This document shows positions 46,491 to 57,690 of a stretch of 64,000 bases of DNA, piece after piece. The notes under the pieces are model-generated. The model saw only the letters and a program-made list of their open reading frames with translations. It had not been told where the DNA came from and ran no database searches. The position numbers and the translations under genes are program-made. Source of the stretch: Sipunculus nudus (Eukaryota; Annelida; Sipuncula; Golfingiida; Sipunculidae); contig CM049317.1 in NCBI GenBank assembly GCA_026874595.1, positions 40,698,401 to 40,762,400 of the forward strand. Reading direction: 5' to 3'. Numbering within the stretch: position 1 is the stretch's first letter; the number at the start of each line of letters is the position of its first letter.

Positions 46491-48000
46491 TTTGGGATAT
46501 ATAAGAAATTGTAAGCGACGACCAGGAGCGTATCCAGGGGGGATCCGAAGGGGGCTATGCCCCCCCCCCCCCTCCCCCATGCCCCCCCCCCCCCCCCTTC
46601 CGACTTTGCATGTGATATTGACGGAAAATATTCCAGACAGTAATATCTACTAAGAAACGTAAAGTATAAAAGTAGATATAAAAATATGAAAATATCAGTC
46701 ACCGGTCATTTATTACTTCGTTTCATTACTGTACACTTTTTTATTGCAAACAAAGAAATATACATTTACTTAACAAATGAAAAAAAGTACGGTGTGCAAT
46801 ATAGATATACACATATCACATACAAAAAAAAGTGACAAATAGACATTATATACGTAAGCTATTATATAGAGATATATTTATCATTTTTATATATTTCGGC
46901 AAATAGTTGATCTTCAGATCTTCAAAAACTTAACAAATCTCTCCCACTTCTCATTGTGGGGTGCTCTTTAACCTTTCATTTTCGCTCCTCTTTCTTCTAT
47001 ACATATAATTTTAACTAAAATTTTATGAATAGCTTAAATACTCGTTTCTTTCCCTCACATTTACACACCCATATATATACATTTTTTTCATCAAAAAAAT
47101 TACTGCGTCTAAAGTCATATCAATGTAAATACCAAGCATCACATGCACATCGTAAACATTATCTTTTAAAATATTACATTTCTTTAATAATACTGAAGTT
47201 TGAGACCATATATTTTGCACAAGAATGTATTCTCAAAAGGGATGGTTCATGGTTTCTTCCTCATCTCTACGATCTTCTTAAATTAAAAATTTGAAACTTT
47301 CTTTTGTTCCAATATGAGCTCAAATTTGAGATTTTCCTTGTTAATATCTGAAAGTGAACCTAACATTTTATTTCAAATTTTATTGGAATTGCATCCACTA
47401 GCCATATATAATGCATATATAATTAACCTATCCATGAACTCTATGTGACCTTAATCACATATTCATTCAATGAAAAATCATGAGCAAAGCAATTGCGAGT
47501 AACCAGTCAAGTTACCTTGCAAAGTAAACGGTCAATCATCCCACAAGCACAACATTTACATTATTTGGGGTCTCCCAAACAGAACACGCGTAGTCTGCAC
47601 CAGTACCTGTGTCGGCAGGTTTTCGGGATATTTTTTTATACAAAGAGACAGTATAAAAAGTTCTAGGCTAAAGGTTGTAGTAGTAATTCTGCCGGCTACC
47701 TAGTGAATAATAATGTCTTACCTTGCACGTAATTCGCATGAGACAAATAATCCAAAATATGGCCAAACATTTCACAATGACTGCGATATATGTATAGCAC
47801 TGGAGAACAGAAATATGGCAATTCCAGCTGATTACGCCAGTCAGTGCGACGTCAAATGTCATCGACCTTTGTGACGTCACTATTGTCTTGTAAAGAGCTC
47901 TCACAACCGTAGCAAAAATATCGAAACCATCCCCCCCCCCCTTAAACACCAATTTCAAGCATTTCTGTTAGCAAGGTGGTCAGCTATCATAATCTGCATG
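46491..48000. other. Intergenic, hAT-like end remnant and homopolymers
   Basis: AGGAGCGTATCCAGGGGGG (about 46525) resembles one hAT-like MITE end and is followed by two poly-C runs (about 46561-46597). No partner end was found. The glycine-rich minus ORF across the runs is an artefact. No gene is seen to 48000. Confidence 0.45.
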
Positions 48001-48029
48001 TTTGCCATTAATGTGGTGGTGGGTGTGGC

Positions 48030-48368
48030 GTTTCCATGGCAACACTAGCGAAAATCAGGAATTTTAGAAATCCCATATATTTCTAAATAAACACCATAAA
48101 AATAATCACAGTTAGAAGAAATGTATATTAAAAGCTGCCCAGTTCACTTAAATCGAGATTTGGTTCATATTAGGTAATGATGATGACAAATAAGCGTTGT
48201 TGCTATGGCAACATCGCAGTTGAGAAACAGAAAATGTAATTTGCATTGTTACTAACAACAAAAAAGTACAATCGATGTGTCTGTTTATACATGCTTATAG
48301 TAGTGTGGTTCATGGCCAACCAGATAGGGTTCATTTCATGTCACCTACATAGCCGTTGCTATGGTAAC
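48030..48368. promoter_or_regulatory. Three X-box-like palindromes (RFX motif)
   Basis: GTTTCCATGGCAAC (48030-48043), GTTGCTATGGCAAC (48199-48212) and GTTGCTATGGTAAC (48355-48368) match the RFX X-box consensus of two inverted half sites, with one deviation at most. Spacing is 169 and 156 bases. RFX factors control ciliary genes in animals, but no ciliary gene is seen here. Confidence 0.5.
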
Positions 48369-49380
48369 ATAGACATGGTCATCATAGACATGGTAGACTT
48401 AGGGGAAATCAAAATAGGGGTAGTCCATATAGCCTCCTGGGCCAGCACGGAGCTCCTCCCACTGAGTGCAGTAATTAAAACCACGTTTTCTGGTTAGCCA
48501 AAAACCTGAGCTATAAGAGTCTGCTTGTTTTTCATTGATCTTGGGTGGTTTTGGCCATCTGACCCCTTAACATGGCTACATAGTAAGGAAAAAATAAATA
48601 AATAAAAGAGTCATATATTTGATACTTAACAAAATAAAAACATGATATAAGTGTCAAATGATACATATTTGATGCTGTTTGATCAAATACATCAAAATCC
48701 AGGTCATTTAAAGTAACAATCATGCAAATTCAAAACCGTTTCTATGACGACGTCTGTCATAAAGAGTAGTGATATTGTAGTTTATTTATATATTGTAATC
48801 TTAATCTTCAGTATATTCATAATACATGTATTAAGTTTTTTAATATAATGTAAACATATAAAGCACATGACTTTATATTTTATTATTTGTAACTGATATA
48901 TCCATAATATAAATTGACCCGGTTATGTAAAAATAGAAGGTACAAGATTAAATCAGAAATGTATTCGCGACACTTCAGAACTCCAGTGTAACTGTTATTC
49001 AAAATCTGAAGCTTGGTCATATCATGCGTATTCATTGAAGTGAGCATGACAGTCTCCTGTTTAAAAATAGAGTTGATGAATATATGATATCCTGATAATG
49101 AAACAAAACAAAATCAAAGTATTTGGAAAATTAAATCTTGATTTGTTAGGGCAGCTTATTATGCAGGACCAAACGATTATAATGTCAAATAAATAAAAGT
49201 CTGTTCCCTTCTACCATATGCACTGTATGTTAATAAAACATCCCCTTTCTTTTTAGTTTCCTATTTAGCTTTGGCTTTTAACCATGTCTATTGATCTATC
49301 CTCTCTTTAATCTTTTGGCCTGAAATAAACAGTTACAGATTAAAATCTGTCTGTTATACAGCTAATCTTTTTTTTCAAAC
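48369..49380. other. Intergenic, no supported gene
   Basis: AT-rich with short ORFs only; no repeat boundary recognised. Confidence 0.45.
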
Positions 49381-49899
49381 AAATCTCAGAGAATAACAGT
49401 CCAATGTAATCACAAAATCAATCTACTATAATCCAAAGTGAAATCCTGACAGTGATCCGAAAGGCAAACTGAAGACTATATAAAATCCGTTACAAATTTA
49501 GAAGAAAATCTATAATTGTCGCACTTATCGGAAAAGGTCCACACCTGACTTACACGCCATTGTGTCCGCTGGAATATTTCTCTACTCTCCACCTGGCTCT
49601 AAAACACAGCCCCTTATTTATAACTTTCTCCCCAAGCCGAGAACTTTCGAATTCCCGAACAACCTAAAGAACCTAACATGATACACAGTACAGGAAACAT
49701 CTAGAACAACAAACACCGTGTTTCTTCACATCAGGGTCCATACGTAGGCAAGCCCGGCTCGGCCAGGCGAGAAAGCCCCAGACTAACATGACCGCTGTGT
49801 TTTCACGTGGGCCGCACGCGTGGGCCAGGCTATGCCGTCATGGCAACGGCCAATGCTAGCGCTGCACATACACATACATAAATAGAGACACCTGTAACA
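49381..49899 (+). mobile_element. Truncated LTR, same family as the 7.1-kb solo LTR
   Basis: The segment matches about 7434-7973, from CAGAGAATAACAGTCC through CGGCCAGGCGAGAAAGCCCC to the closing CTGTAACA. The first ~340 bases of the LTR are missing. No TSD can be assessed. Confidence 0.85.
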
Positions 49900-50573
49900 G
49901 TATCACATACTCGGCCCTAACATACAGTGACTGCAGATCTTAAAATAAAAATACATGTGGTAAAGTAATGTTTATATGCCATTTTTTTTTTGCAAATTGA
50001 AACATTTGCAGTATTAGGAATTCAGTATCCGACAGTAACAAATATACAGTGACTAAATTAATATTCCACAATATCTGTTGCATTTGACATGACAAACCTG
50101 TAGTCCTGCATAATAATTTGGTCTTTCCAAACATTTATTTTTGGTTTTTCTTATATATTGGTATGACATATTTAATGAAGGATAACATTTTATAATCAAG
50201 GTCTCTGATAACGCCCTTCCGTCTGTCTCAGACACATGACTTTACAGCCCTATACTAAATTAAACCATGATGTCACCTTACCAGAATAATCCAGAAACTT
50301 CCCGTTGACTCTAAAATTAAGGTGACATTCAAGACTATTCTTGAGTTATGTAAACAATTGTGATATCAGATGCTTCTGGGCATGACAACATTAAACAGGT
50401 AATATGTTGAATGTTCCCCAGAAAAAAAATCCGACAATGTACTAATTAAACTAGATTAAAAACACCAAATTCATCACCAAAAATACCACAAGTCATCACA
50501 TCATCAACATCAAGTATGTATCATTTGATACTAACATCATGTTTTTGTTTTGTTTAGCAACAAATATATGAAA
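49900..50573. other. Intergenic, no supported gene
   Basis: No gene or clear repeat. Confidence 0.45.
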
Positions 50574-51200
50574 TTTTCATTACTATGTTGCCATGGTAAC
50601 GGATCAGATGGCTCAAACCACCCCAGATCAAAGGCAAACAAGCATACCGATATTCTGATAGCGGAGGTTGATGGCTTACTAGAAAACATGGTTTCAGTTA
50701 CTACCCGAAGGGGACGGGGTCCATGCCGGCCAAAAGTCTACATTGTCTACATCTATTCTGTAAGTGAATCATGTCTTTGATGAGTTTCCGTCATTTCGGT
50801 GCCTTAACAACGGCCATGATTTTGCTTTACTATGACATTAAATGACCTAGATTTTGCATGTCCTTGTTCAGGCAGCTTGAAATATGTATACACTGGAACA
50901 AAGTATGTTTTTAATTTGTAAAAAAAATATGACGTTTTACAAAGTTTCATTACTAAGTTGCCATGGTAACAGGTCACATGGCCACAACTACCAATGGATC
51001 AATGGCAAACAGGAGTACTCTGATAGCAGAGGTTTCTGGCTAGCTAGAAAATGTTATTACAATTACTGCCTAAAGGGGAATAGGGTCCAAGCTGGGCAAG
51101 AAGCTACATGGTCTACCCCTATGTTGTACGTCTATCATGTCTATGCTGAGTTTCTGCCATTACGTTGTAACAGCAGCGGTCATGATTTTGCATGAATGTG
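50574..51200. repeat. Two ~370-bp tandem units, each with an X-box
   Basis: Units at about 50574-50850 and 50944-51200 share TTCATTACTA.GTTGCCATGG, GGCAAACA, TCTGATAGC.GAGGTT, ACTAGAAAA-like and GGTCATGATTTTGC-like blocks in the same order. The palindrome GTTGCCATGGTAAC is identical in both (50587-50600, 50957-50970) while much around it differs. ORFs over the two units do not conserve a common reading frame, so the repeat is noncoding. Confidence 0.65.
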
Positions 51201-51214
51201 AACTTAACTGAACC

Positions 51215-51216
<2 letters not shown>

Positions 51217-51273
<57 letters not shown>
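51217..51273. repeat. (TA)n microsatellite
   Basis: About 28 TA units. Confidence 0.95.
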
Positions 51274-51275
<2 letters not shown>

Positions 51276-51384
51276 CCCAGAGAGCTTAAACCATATTTAT
51301 ATAAACACACAGATTGTACTATGATGGTGTGTTAGTAACAATGCAACTACAGATTCTCAAATACTAATGGTTCCCTATTACATT

Positions 51385-51569
51385 GTTGCCATAGCAACGA
51401 TGCTAATTATTCACAATCATTACCTTATATGAACCAACTCTTTAATTTTAATCAACTGGGAAGCTTTAAATACACATTTCTACTTATTTGGATTATATTT
51501 ATGGAGTTTAGTCATAGATATATGTTTTTCTTAAATTCCTGGTATTCGCTTATGCGTTGCCATGGCAAC
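51385..51569. promoter_or_regulatory. Two further X-box palindromes
   Basis: GTTGCCATAGCAAC (51385-51398) and the perfect palindrome GTTGCCATGGCAAC (51556-51569), 171 bases apart. They continue the series at 48.0-48.4 and 50.6-51.0 kb. Confidence 0.5.
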
Positions 51570-51679
51570 GGCCCTGGGGCTCACACCCACCACCAATTAA
51601 AAAGCAATCATGCAGATTATGGCAGCTAATTATCGTGGCTAACAGTAAAACTATGTGAAAATTGGTGTCTAACGGGCAG

Positions 51680-52149
51680 GTTTGTGCGGCATTTTCTCAA
51701 CCGGAATATTCCAGCGGAAAATTCCGGAGATTTTCCGGCATGGTAAAATCTCTGATATTGGCATTTTCTAAACTTTTTTTGGCAAAATCTATGAAATTGT
51801 GAAGGTTGGTTCCCCCCTCCCCCCCCCCCCAAAAAAAAAAAACAAAAACAAGTGGGTTACTGAATTGTTATTTGTGACAAACACATAGAGCACATATTCT
51901 GTCATGCGTAAAAATTATACTGTTTATCTTAAATGTAAATTGAATGTTATGTATTGAACAAACACACAAAACAACACTCAGTAATCACTTGCGAAAAAAT
52001 ATATCATTTGCAAATATTTTTTACTGATGCAACCCATTTTAAAGTCCAGAATATCTCATATTAAATCAGGAGCTTTACCAATCTATCTCATGACTGTCTC
52101 TAGGGAATCTGTAACAGGTAACCATTTTGGCTACCTTTTGGATGCCTAA
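51680..52149. other. Flank of the LTR relic with a GGCATTTTCTAA repeat
   Basis: A ~40-bp sequence (GGCATGGTAAAATCTC...GGCATTTTCTAAA) near 51738-51775 recurs directly at about 52907-52947 on the other side of the LTR relic. G/C homopolymers accompany both. No gene is seen. Confidence 0.4.
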
Positions 52150-52832
52150 TCTGTTCCGTTGCTTTGATTGCAGATATCGAAAGTTAGAAAATGCCCATTT
52201 AAGGGAGCTGTACTGGCAGGCATCTTCTACAGTCTCTTAGCTATCTGACACAAGGCAGGACAAACTTTTCCTGTGTTTAGAGCCGGCAGAGAGAAAATAC
52301 CAGCGGGCACGAAAGAGTGTGACACTCGTCAGTGTTTTTTGGACCTTTCCGATAACTGCAGAACTTACAGTTATTCTACGGACTTTATACAGACTTTATA
52401 TACAGATGGCCTTTGGGATTATTACCATAACTTCACTTTTGGATTACAACAGATTTTTTCGAGATAAAATCGGACCATCATCTGAGAAGATTTACATGAA
52501 CTGTTCATCTGGATAACTTATGCTAAAAGCCTCTTGTGGAGATGTGACAGTTGCGATATCCAGAAATCAAAGCCTAGGATCCGGACTCTGGTACTGTACA
52601 TTTTTATTATTGTTATACTGTGTAATTGTATTGATTTAGTGTATTTTAATGTTAGGATAGTTCTAAGAATAAATTATAATTATTTGTTGACAAAAATCCA
52701 CTGACTTTTTTAATTCATTCCCCTAGACATTTCACGCTGCCTAGTTTTGCAGAATCTGATTTTTTTTTATCTCCATAACAGAATTTGTGCTCGTCACGAT
52801 TACGTGATCTGTCGTTATTAGATTCCGTAACA
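52150..52832 (-). mobile_element. Diverged LTR, relative of the 7.1-kb solo LTR
   Basis: On the minus strand it starts TGTTACGGAATCTAATA and follows the 7.1-kb LTR through GGCAGCGTGAAAT, CTAGGGGAATGAAT, AAGTCAGTGG, AACAGTTCA and TCTCAGA. Similarity fades near the CCGGCTCTAAA block. It is more diverged than the 49.4-kb copy, so it is an older or sister-subfamily insertion. Its far end is not resolved. Confidence 0.7.
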
Positions 52833-53291
52833 AAATAAAAGCTGAGACTTTGCCAGGTAATAACAGAACATTCCGCATTATACCGGGAAATTCCAGAAAA
52901 TGCCACTGGCATGGCAAAATCTAGAAAATGCCGGCATTTTCCTAACCCTGCTAACACTAGGGGGGGGGATGGGGTGTCTGTCTGTGATGGCCCACAGTCT
53001 ATTCTGTGTGGGAGCGTATTGGAGGCTCATCACCATAATTAGGTTAAAAGGGCGGAGTATAAGGTCTCTGGTGGTGAGGTTAATTGCACTTACAACAAAA
53101 ATTGCCTATTGGTTCCGTAAATTACATTTTAAAAGTCCGAAGTCTTCTGTTTTACTTCTATTTATATTTTCATTTACCTCAACTTATATGTACACCAGGA
53201 TTGAATAAAATTACACCCGAAAAGTGATTTGTATCTGAACACATTATGTGCATCTTGTGGTTTCAAGTTGCAAAGACAGAAGGAAAAGTCA
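52833..53291. other. Intergenic, no supported gene
   Basis: Contains the right copy of the GGCATTTTCTAA repeat and a poly-G run (about 52963-52971). Confidence 0.4.
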
Positions 53292-53469
53292 GTTTTTTTT
53301 TTTTTATTACCAACAGAACAAAACTTACAATACTGTACAAACAAACATACATGACATTTGTTACATAACATCACTGAAAAATTTTACATTAACATAATAC
53401 ATCAAATACACAAACATGTGACATATACAACAAAGCAGACATAAACATCCTTAATCTAGCAGTAAAAAT

Positions 53470-54285
53470 TCAATTTGTTTCCCCAATAATAATATCTAAT
53501 TTTCCCGATAAAGTTTTATGTACAGCTAACTTTCCTTTAGTGATGGCTACTTCTTTTTCCACACAGTAATATTTTGTAATAAACTGTGTGGAACCTTTAA
53601 TAGTTAATTGCTTCTTTTTACATCGTGTGGTGTATATATAATATTTCATTAAGAGAATAATTTTATCTAATAATTTATTTGTGCTATTATTCAGAATTAT
53701 ATTCTTACTATCAAAATTTGTATCTATATTGAAATTCTTCAGCCATAATGCTAACTTTGTCCATATATCCTTTATGATTGTACAGTTAACAAACAGATGC
53801 AGTAAAGTTTCTTTGTCTCTCATACAAAACGTACAACTATCCTGATCTATAATTCCTGCCTTCAAAAGAAAAGGGTTTAGAGTTAAAATTCTATGCAAAA
53901 TTTTAAATTGAAAATATCTTAATTTTGTAGATATTGTTATAAAACCTATATTCTTGAAAGCTTCAAGTATACTATTTTGGTTACATACTGCCAAGTCTTT
54001 TTGCCATTTCAAAATGCTTTTAACTGGAGATTTATATTTTTTCCTTATAACTTCGCTATAGACGGACTTAACAGGTTTAGCTTTTTTTAATAATTTATCA
54101 ATGTTATTTTCGAGTTTAAATTCACAATTATGATAACTTTGGCAAATCTTTAATTCTTTTTTCCATTTTACAGGGATCGCATGTATAATGCTATTGTAGG
54201 GCAATTGGTGTATTTCAATATCATAAATCCTTTTTATTTCTTGAATTGAATAGAAGAAATATGCATTATTCACCATCTTAGTCAA
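53470..54285 (-). pseudogene. LINE C ORF2 C-terminal region with zinc finger
   Basis: A 271-codon open frame contains DSCTFCMRDKETLLHLFVNC, a C-x2-C...H-x4-C zf-RVT finger, preceded by the KILHRILTLNPFLLKAGI helix typical of this domain. It is separated from the RT part by the MITE and by at least one frameshift. Confidence 0.85.
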
Positions 54286-54481
54286 ATTGTGTATATATCG
54301 GATCCCTGAATCATACCACTTTTTATAAAATACGATTTTACCATTTATTTTGATATGGGAATTTATCCATAATGATTGATTAAGATATTCATTTGTTGTT
54401 TCTGGGATATAAAAGTTATATTTACACCATTCTTGTACTATTTCTTTCCAGAATATGTTTAGTTTTCTGAGTATATGTAAC

Positions 54482-54839
54482 CAGGGGCGTCAATATAGGG
54501 GGGATGGGGGGTATATATGTACCCCCCAATTTTTGGCAAGGGGGGGATGGTCAATGTTATCATACCCCCCACTTTTCAGAGAATAATATTATAATATTGC
54601 AAATGAAATTAATTAATAAATAGAATTAAAGACTTTGGATCCATTTACTAAAAAATGTTATATCTATAAACCTTGCTTAGAATTCAGGAATATACTTATT
54701 TTCTAAAACATAATAATTATCTGAAAAATGATATGAGTTTATTTATATATATATATAACAATTATATATATATATAATGTATATATATATAAATATATTT
54801 AGTTGAATATGACACTCAGAGACGCTGAAAAAAGGTATA

Positions 54840-54871
<32 letters not shown>

Positions 54872-54914
54872 CAAACTCATCCCCCCCACCCTGGGAGAAA
54901 AATTGACGCCACTG
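54482..54914. mobile_element. hAT-like MITE (433 bp) inside LINE C
   Basis: The ends are CAGGGGCGTCAATA and its inverted partner (right end reads CAGTGGCGTCAATT in reverse complement). Flanks TATGTAAC (54474-54481) and TATGTATC (54915-54922) match at 7 of 8 positions, as expected for an 8-bp hAT TSD. The interior has CCCCCC/GGGGGG arms and TA-rich simple sequence, with no ORF. It inserted after LINE C. Confidence 0.85.
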
Positions 54915-55033
54915 TATGTATCTGATCTACATCATCAAATTTAATATTACATGTGAATAAATATTTAGTTAAATTATTTAGGCTGTGATTAATTAATTGC
55001 CTCCATCCTTCTTTAATATTTGAATTTAGTAGT

Positions 55034-57070
55034 CTATAAATCCACATGATTTTTGTTGCCTGTATTTTTTGACCAAATATCTGTCATATCCAATCCACCA
55101 TTATCTTTAGAAGCTATAAGAGTTTCTCTTTTTATTTTATCTATCTTACTATTCCATATAAAGTTATATAGAATAGTTTCAATTTCTTTTATTATGGAGG
55201 CGGGTGGATTTGGTAGAACAGAAAATTGATATTGTAATTGGGATACTAAATCGGATTTAATTACTGTAATTTTACCAATTGGTGTCAATTTTCGTTTTGA
55301 CCATGTTTCCACTAATTTATTTATTTTTCCTATGAAAGGTTTAAAGTTAAGTTCGCTAAGATTTTGGAGTGTACTGTTAATATTAATTCCTAAAAGTGTA
55401 ATTGGTCCCTCTGTCCATTGTAACCCTAAATGTTTTATTTCTTCTTTCCCATATTCGTGATTACCCATAGGCATTACTGTGGTTTTTTCTATGTTAATTT
55501 TTAAACCACTAATTTTATGGAATCTCTTAAACTGTTCAATAGTCTCATGAATCACTGGCCCTCCTCCTTTAATAAATAGAGTCGTGTCGTCTGCATATTG
55601 AGATATTACATGTTTAGAATTTTCTACTTCTATACCTTTAATATTTACATTATTTCTAATACTCGATGCTAAAATTTCTGCGCAGACTATAAATAAATAA
55701 GGAGACATAGGGCAACCTTGCCGTACTCCTCTGCTTATTGGGAAGAAACAAGAGCTCCACCCATTATTAATAACACAAGATGATATGTCAGTATAAAAAT
55801 TTTTAACCCACTTACAGAATATAGTTCCAAAATTATAGTACTGGAGTGTTTTGTTTATAAAAGACCATTCTAATAAATCAAATGCTTTTTCAAAGTCGAT
55901 TGTTATTAAATTAGCTTTAATTTTGTGTTTACTGCAATAGTTATTTAAGTTATAAATTCTATTAAGACTTTCTCCTATATAACGATTTTTTAAAAATCCA
56001 GTTTGATCTGGATGGATTATTCTTTGAAGAACTGATTGTAACCTTCTTGCCATACATTTAGTAAGTATTTTATAATCTATATTAAGCAAAGAAATTGGTC
56101 TCCATTTCTTCAAACTTGGTGGGTCTTTTGATTTTTTTGGAATCAGTGTAATAATCCCTTGACGTTGAGAAATATTGAGCTTTTCTTTTAGGTATGAGTA
56201 TTCAAAAGCACTGATTAAATATTGTTTGATATCTCCCCAGAAATATCTATAAAATTCAACTGTAAGACCATCTGTTCCAGGAGTTTTCCCATTTTTAAAA
56301 GATTTAAGACATTCTAAGATTTCGTTTTCAGATAAATCGGCATCACAAAGGTTTTTTTCTTCTTCTGTTAGTATTTTGTGTGATTGTGTAAAGAATTCTG
56401 TATAAAAATTTTCATCTAAATTAAACTGTGTTGAAGTATACAAATTCTTATAAAATTTCTCTGTTTCTTTTAAAATCTCATGGTGGTCTGTTACATAGTG
56501 ATCATCAATTTTAAGTTTAGTAATAGTCTTTCTGTTATATAACCTCTTTTCCAGATTCAGAAAATATTTAGACGGTCTCTCGCCGTCCTCAAACCATTTA
56601 GTTTTACACCTTAACATTGCTCCTTCTGTTTTTTCTTTTATAATATTTTCAATTTCTATTTTTTGCTGGTCTATTTCTACTGTTAAAGCATCATCTAGGC
56701 TATCTGCATATTGTTCCTCTAATATTTTTAATTTGTTTTCTAGTTGATGTAGTTTTGTTCTTTTTTGCTTGTTTAGTCTATGAGAATAATTAATGGATGC
56801 CCCTCTTATTTTACATTTAATAGTATCCCATAGCAAAGATGGATTGGCACTTTTATTATATTCTTTAGTTTCTTTAATAGTTTCTTTAATAAGTTTTATA
56901 TAATCTGAGTTATTCAACAGGTTACGATTAAATTTCCAGAAGCCTGGTCCTCTTTTATTTAATTTCATATCAATTGTTGTTGTAGCAGCAGAGTGGTCAG
57001 TTTTAAAACCTGGTTGGTTATCTGTTTTATGTACACGTTCGGAAAGACCTTTAGAAATAAGTATAAAATC
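55034..57070 (-). pseudogene. LINE C ORF2 reverse transcriptase, long open frame
   Basis: At least 644 codons are open. The region has a helical linker, then the NGKTPGTDGLTVEFY block, ADOMAIN-type motif ITIDFEKAFDLLEW, GVRQGCPMSPYLF, the catalytic QYADDTTLFI and the thumb block RKLTPIGKITVIKSDL. Late motifs include LYNFIWNSK and NGGLDMTDI. A one-base change in an A run near 55070 shifts the frame just before the end of this part. RT extends the nicked target strand using LINE RNA as template. Confidence 0.92.
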
Positions 57071-57076
57071 TCATCA

Positions 57077-57690
57077 GCATAAAATAATTTTAGGGTTTAA
57101 TCTTTTCCAGGTATATTGCGATACATTTGGGTGTTGTTTACGCCATATATCCACTAAGTCTAAGTTTTTTATCCATAGGTTCACCACTGTTTGAGCTTTT
57201 TTATGAGTTTTAGCCCTGCCTCCTTTTTTATCTTTAGTGATATTAAGAACTAAGTTGAAGTCACCTGCTAATATTCTATTGTCATTTGGTAGTAATTCTA
57301 TTTTATCCATAATATTAATAAAAAAATCTGGGTTGTCATTATTTGGTCCATAAATATTTACCATAGTAATTCTAGTTTCTTCCAATGTAATATCAAGTAT
57401 TATGAAGTTACCTTCTTCACTAAGTATTATATCATGTACTTCAAAGTTAACATTATTTTTGAATAAAATACAGACTCCTTTTGCATTATTTGTACCGTGG
57501 GAAAAAATAATTTTACCACCCCATTCAGCACACCACATATTTTCTTCTTTTACTGTGCTGTGAGTTTCTTGTAGCATAATTACCTTAGCATTTTGTTTAT
57601 GTAGCCAATGAAACAATTCCCTACGTTTTTTTGTATCCCCTAAACCTCTAGCATTAAGTGTGATTATGTCTATGAATTACGTATGGTTTA
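57077..57690 (-). pseudogene. LINE C ORF2 endonuclease (EEP) domain
   Basis: Open from about 57687 without an ATG: the frame enters at ITLNARGLGDTKKRREL and passes LQETHS (catalytic Glu), SHGTNNAKGV, VNIYGPN and LAGDFNLV. Two adjacent TGA codons at 57071-57076 stop it. The frame then resumes unchanged through a KTDHSA block (catalytic Asp-His) near 56990 and runs into the RT. The only inactivating lesions here are thus those stops and the 5' truncation. Confidence 0.9.

Larger units (their letters stand above)
53292..57690 (-). mobile_element. LINE C: L1/Tx1-like element, ORF2 almost open
   Basis: About 4.4 kb on the minus strand ends in a poly-A tail (T run near 53292-53305). ORF2 covers endonuclease, RT and zinc finger. 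The first ~10 codons and all of ORF1 are missing, so the copy is 5'-truncated almost exactly at the ORF2 start. A 433-bp MITE sits in the C-terminal region. It is far better preserved than ORF2 of LINE A or B. Confidence 0.9.

Noticed and set aside
46415-46702. Glycine-rich minus ORF
   Set aside because: Caused by poly-C/poly-G runs next to a hAT-like end remnant.
50550-51195. ORFs over the X-box units (76 and 103 codons)
   Set aside because: The tandem units do not keep a common reading frame or peptide beyond the residues encoded by the palindrome itself.
51738-52947. A transposon bounded by the GGCATTTTCTAA direct repeats
   Set aside because: The ~40-bp repeats are imperfect, lack TIRs and enclose an LTR relic whose far end is unresolved; too weak to call an element.
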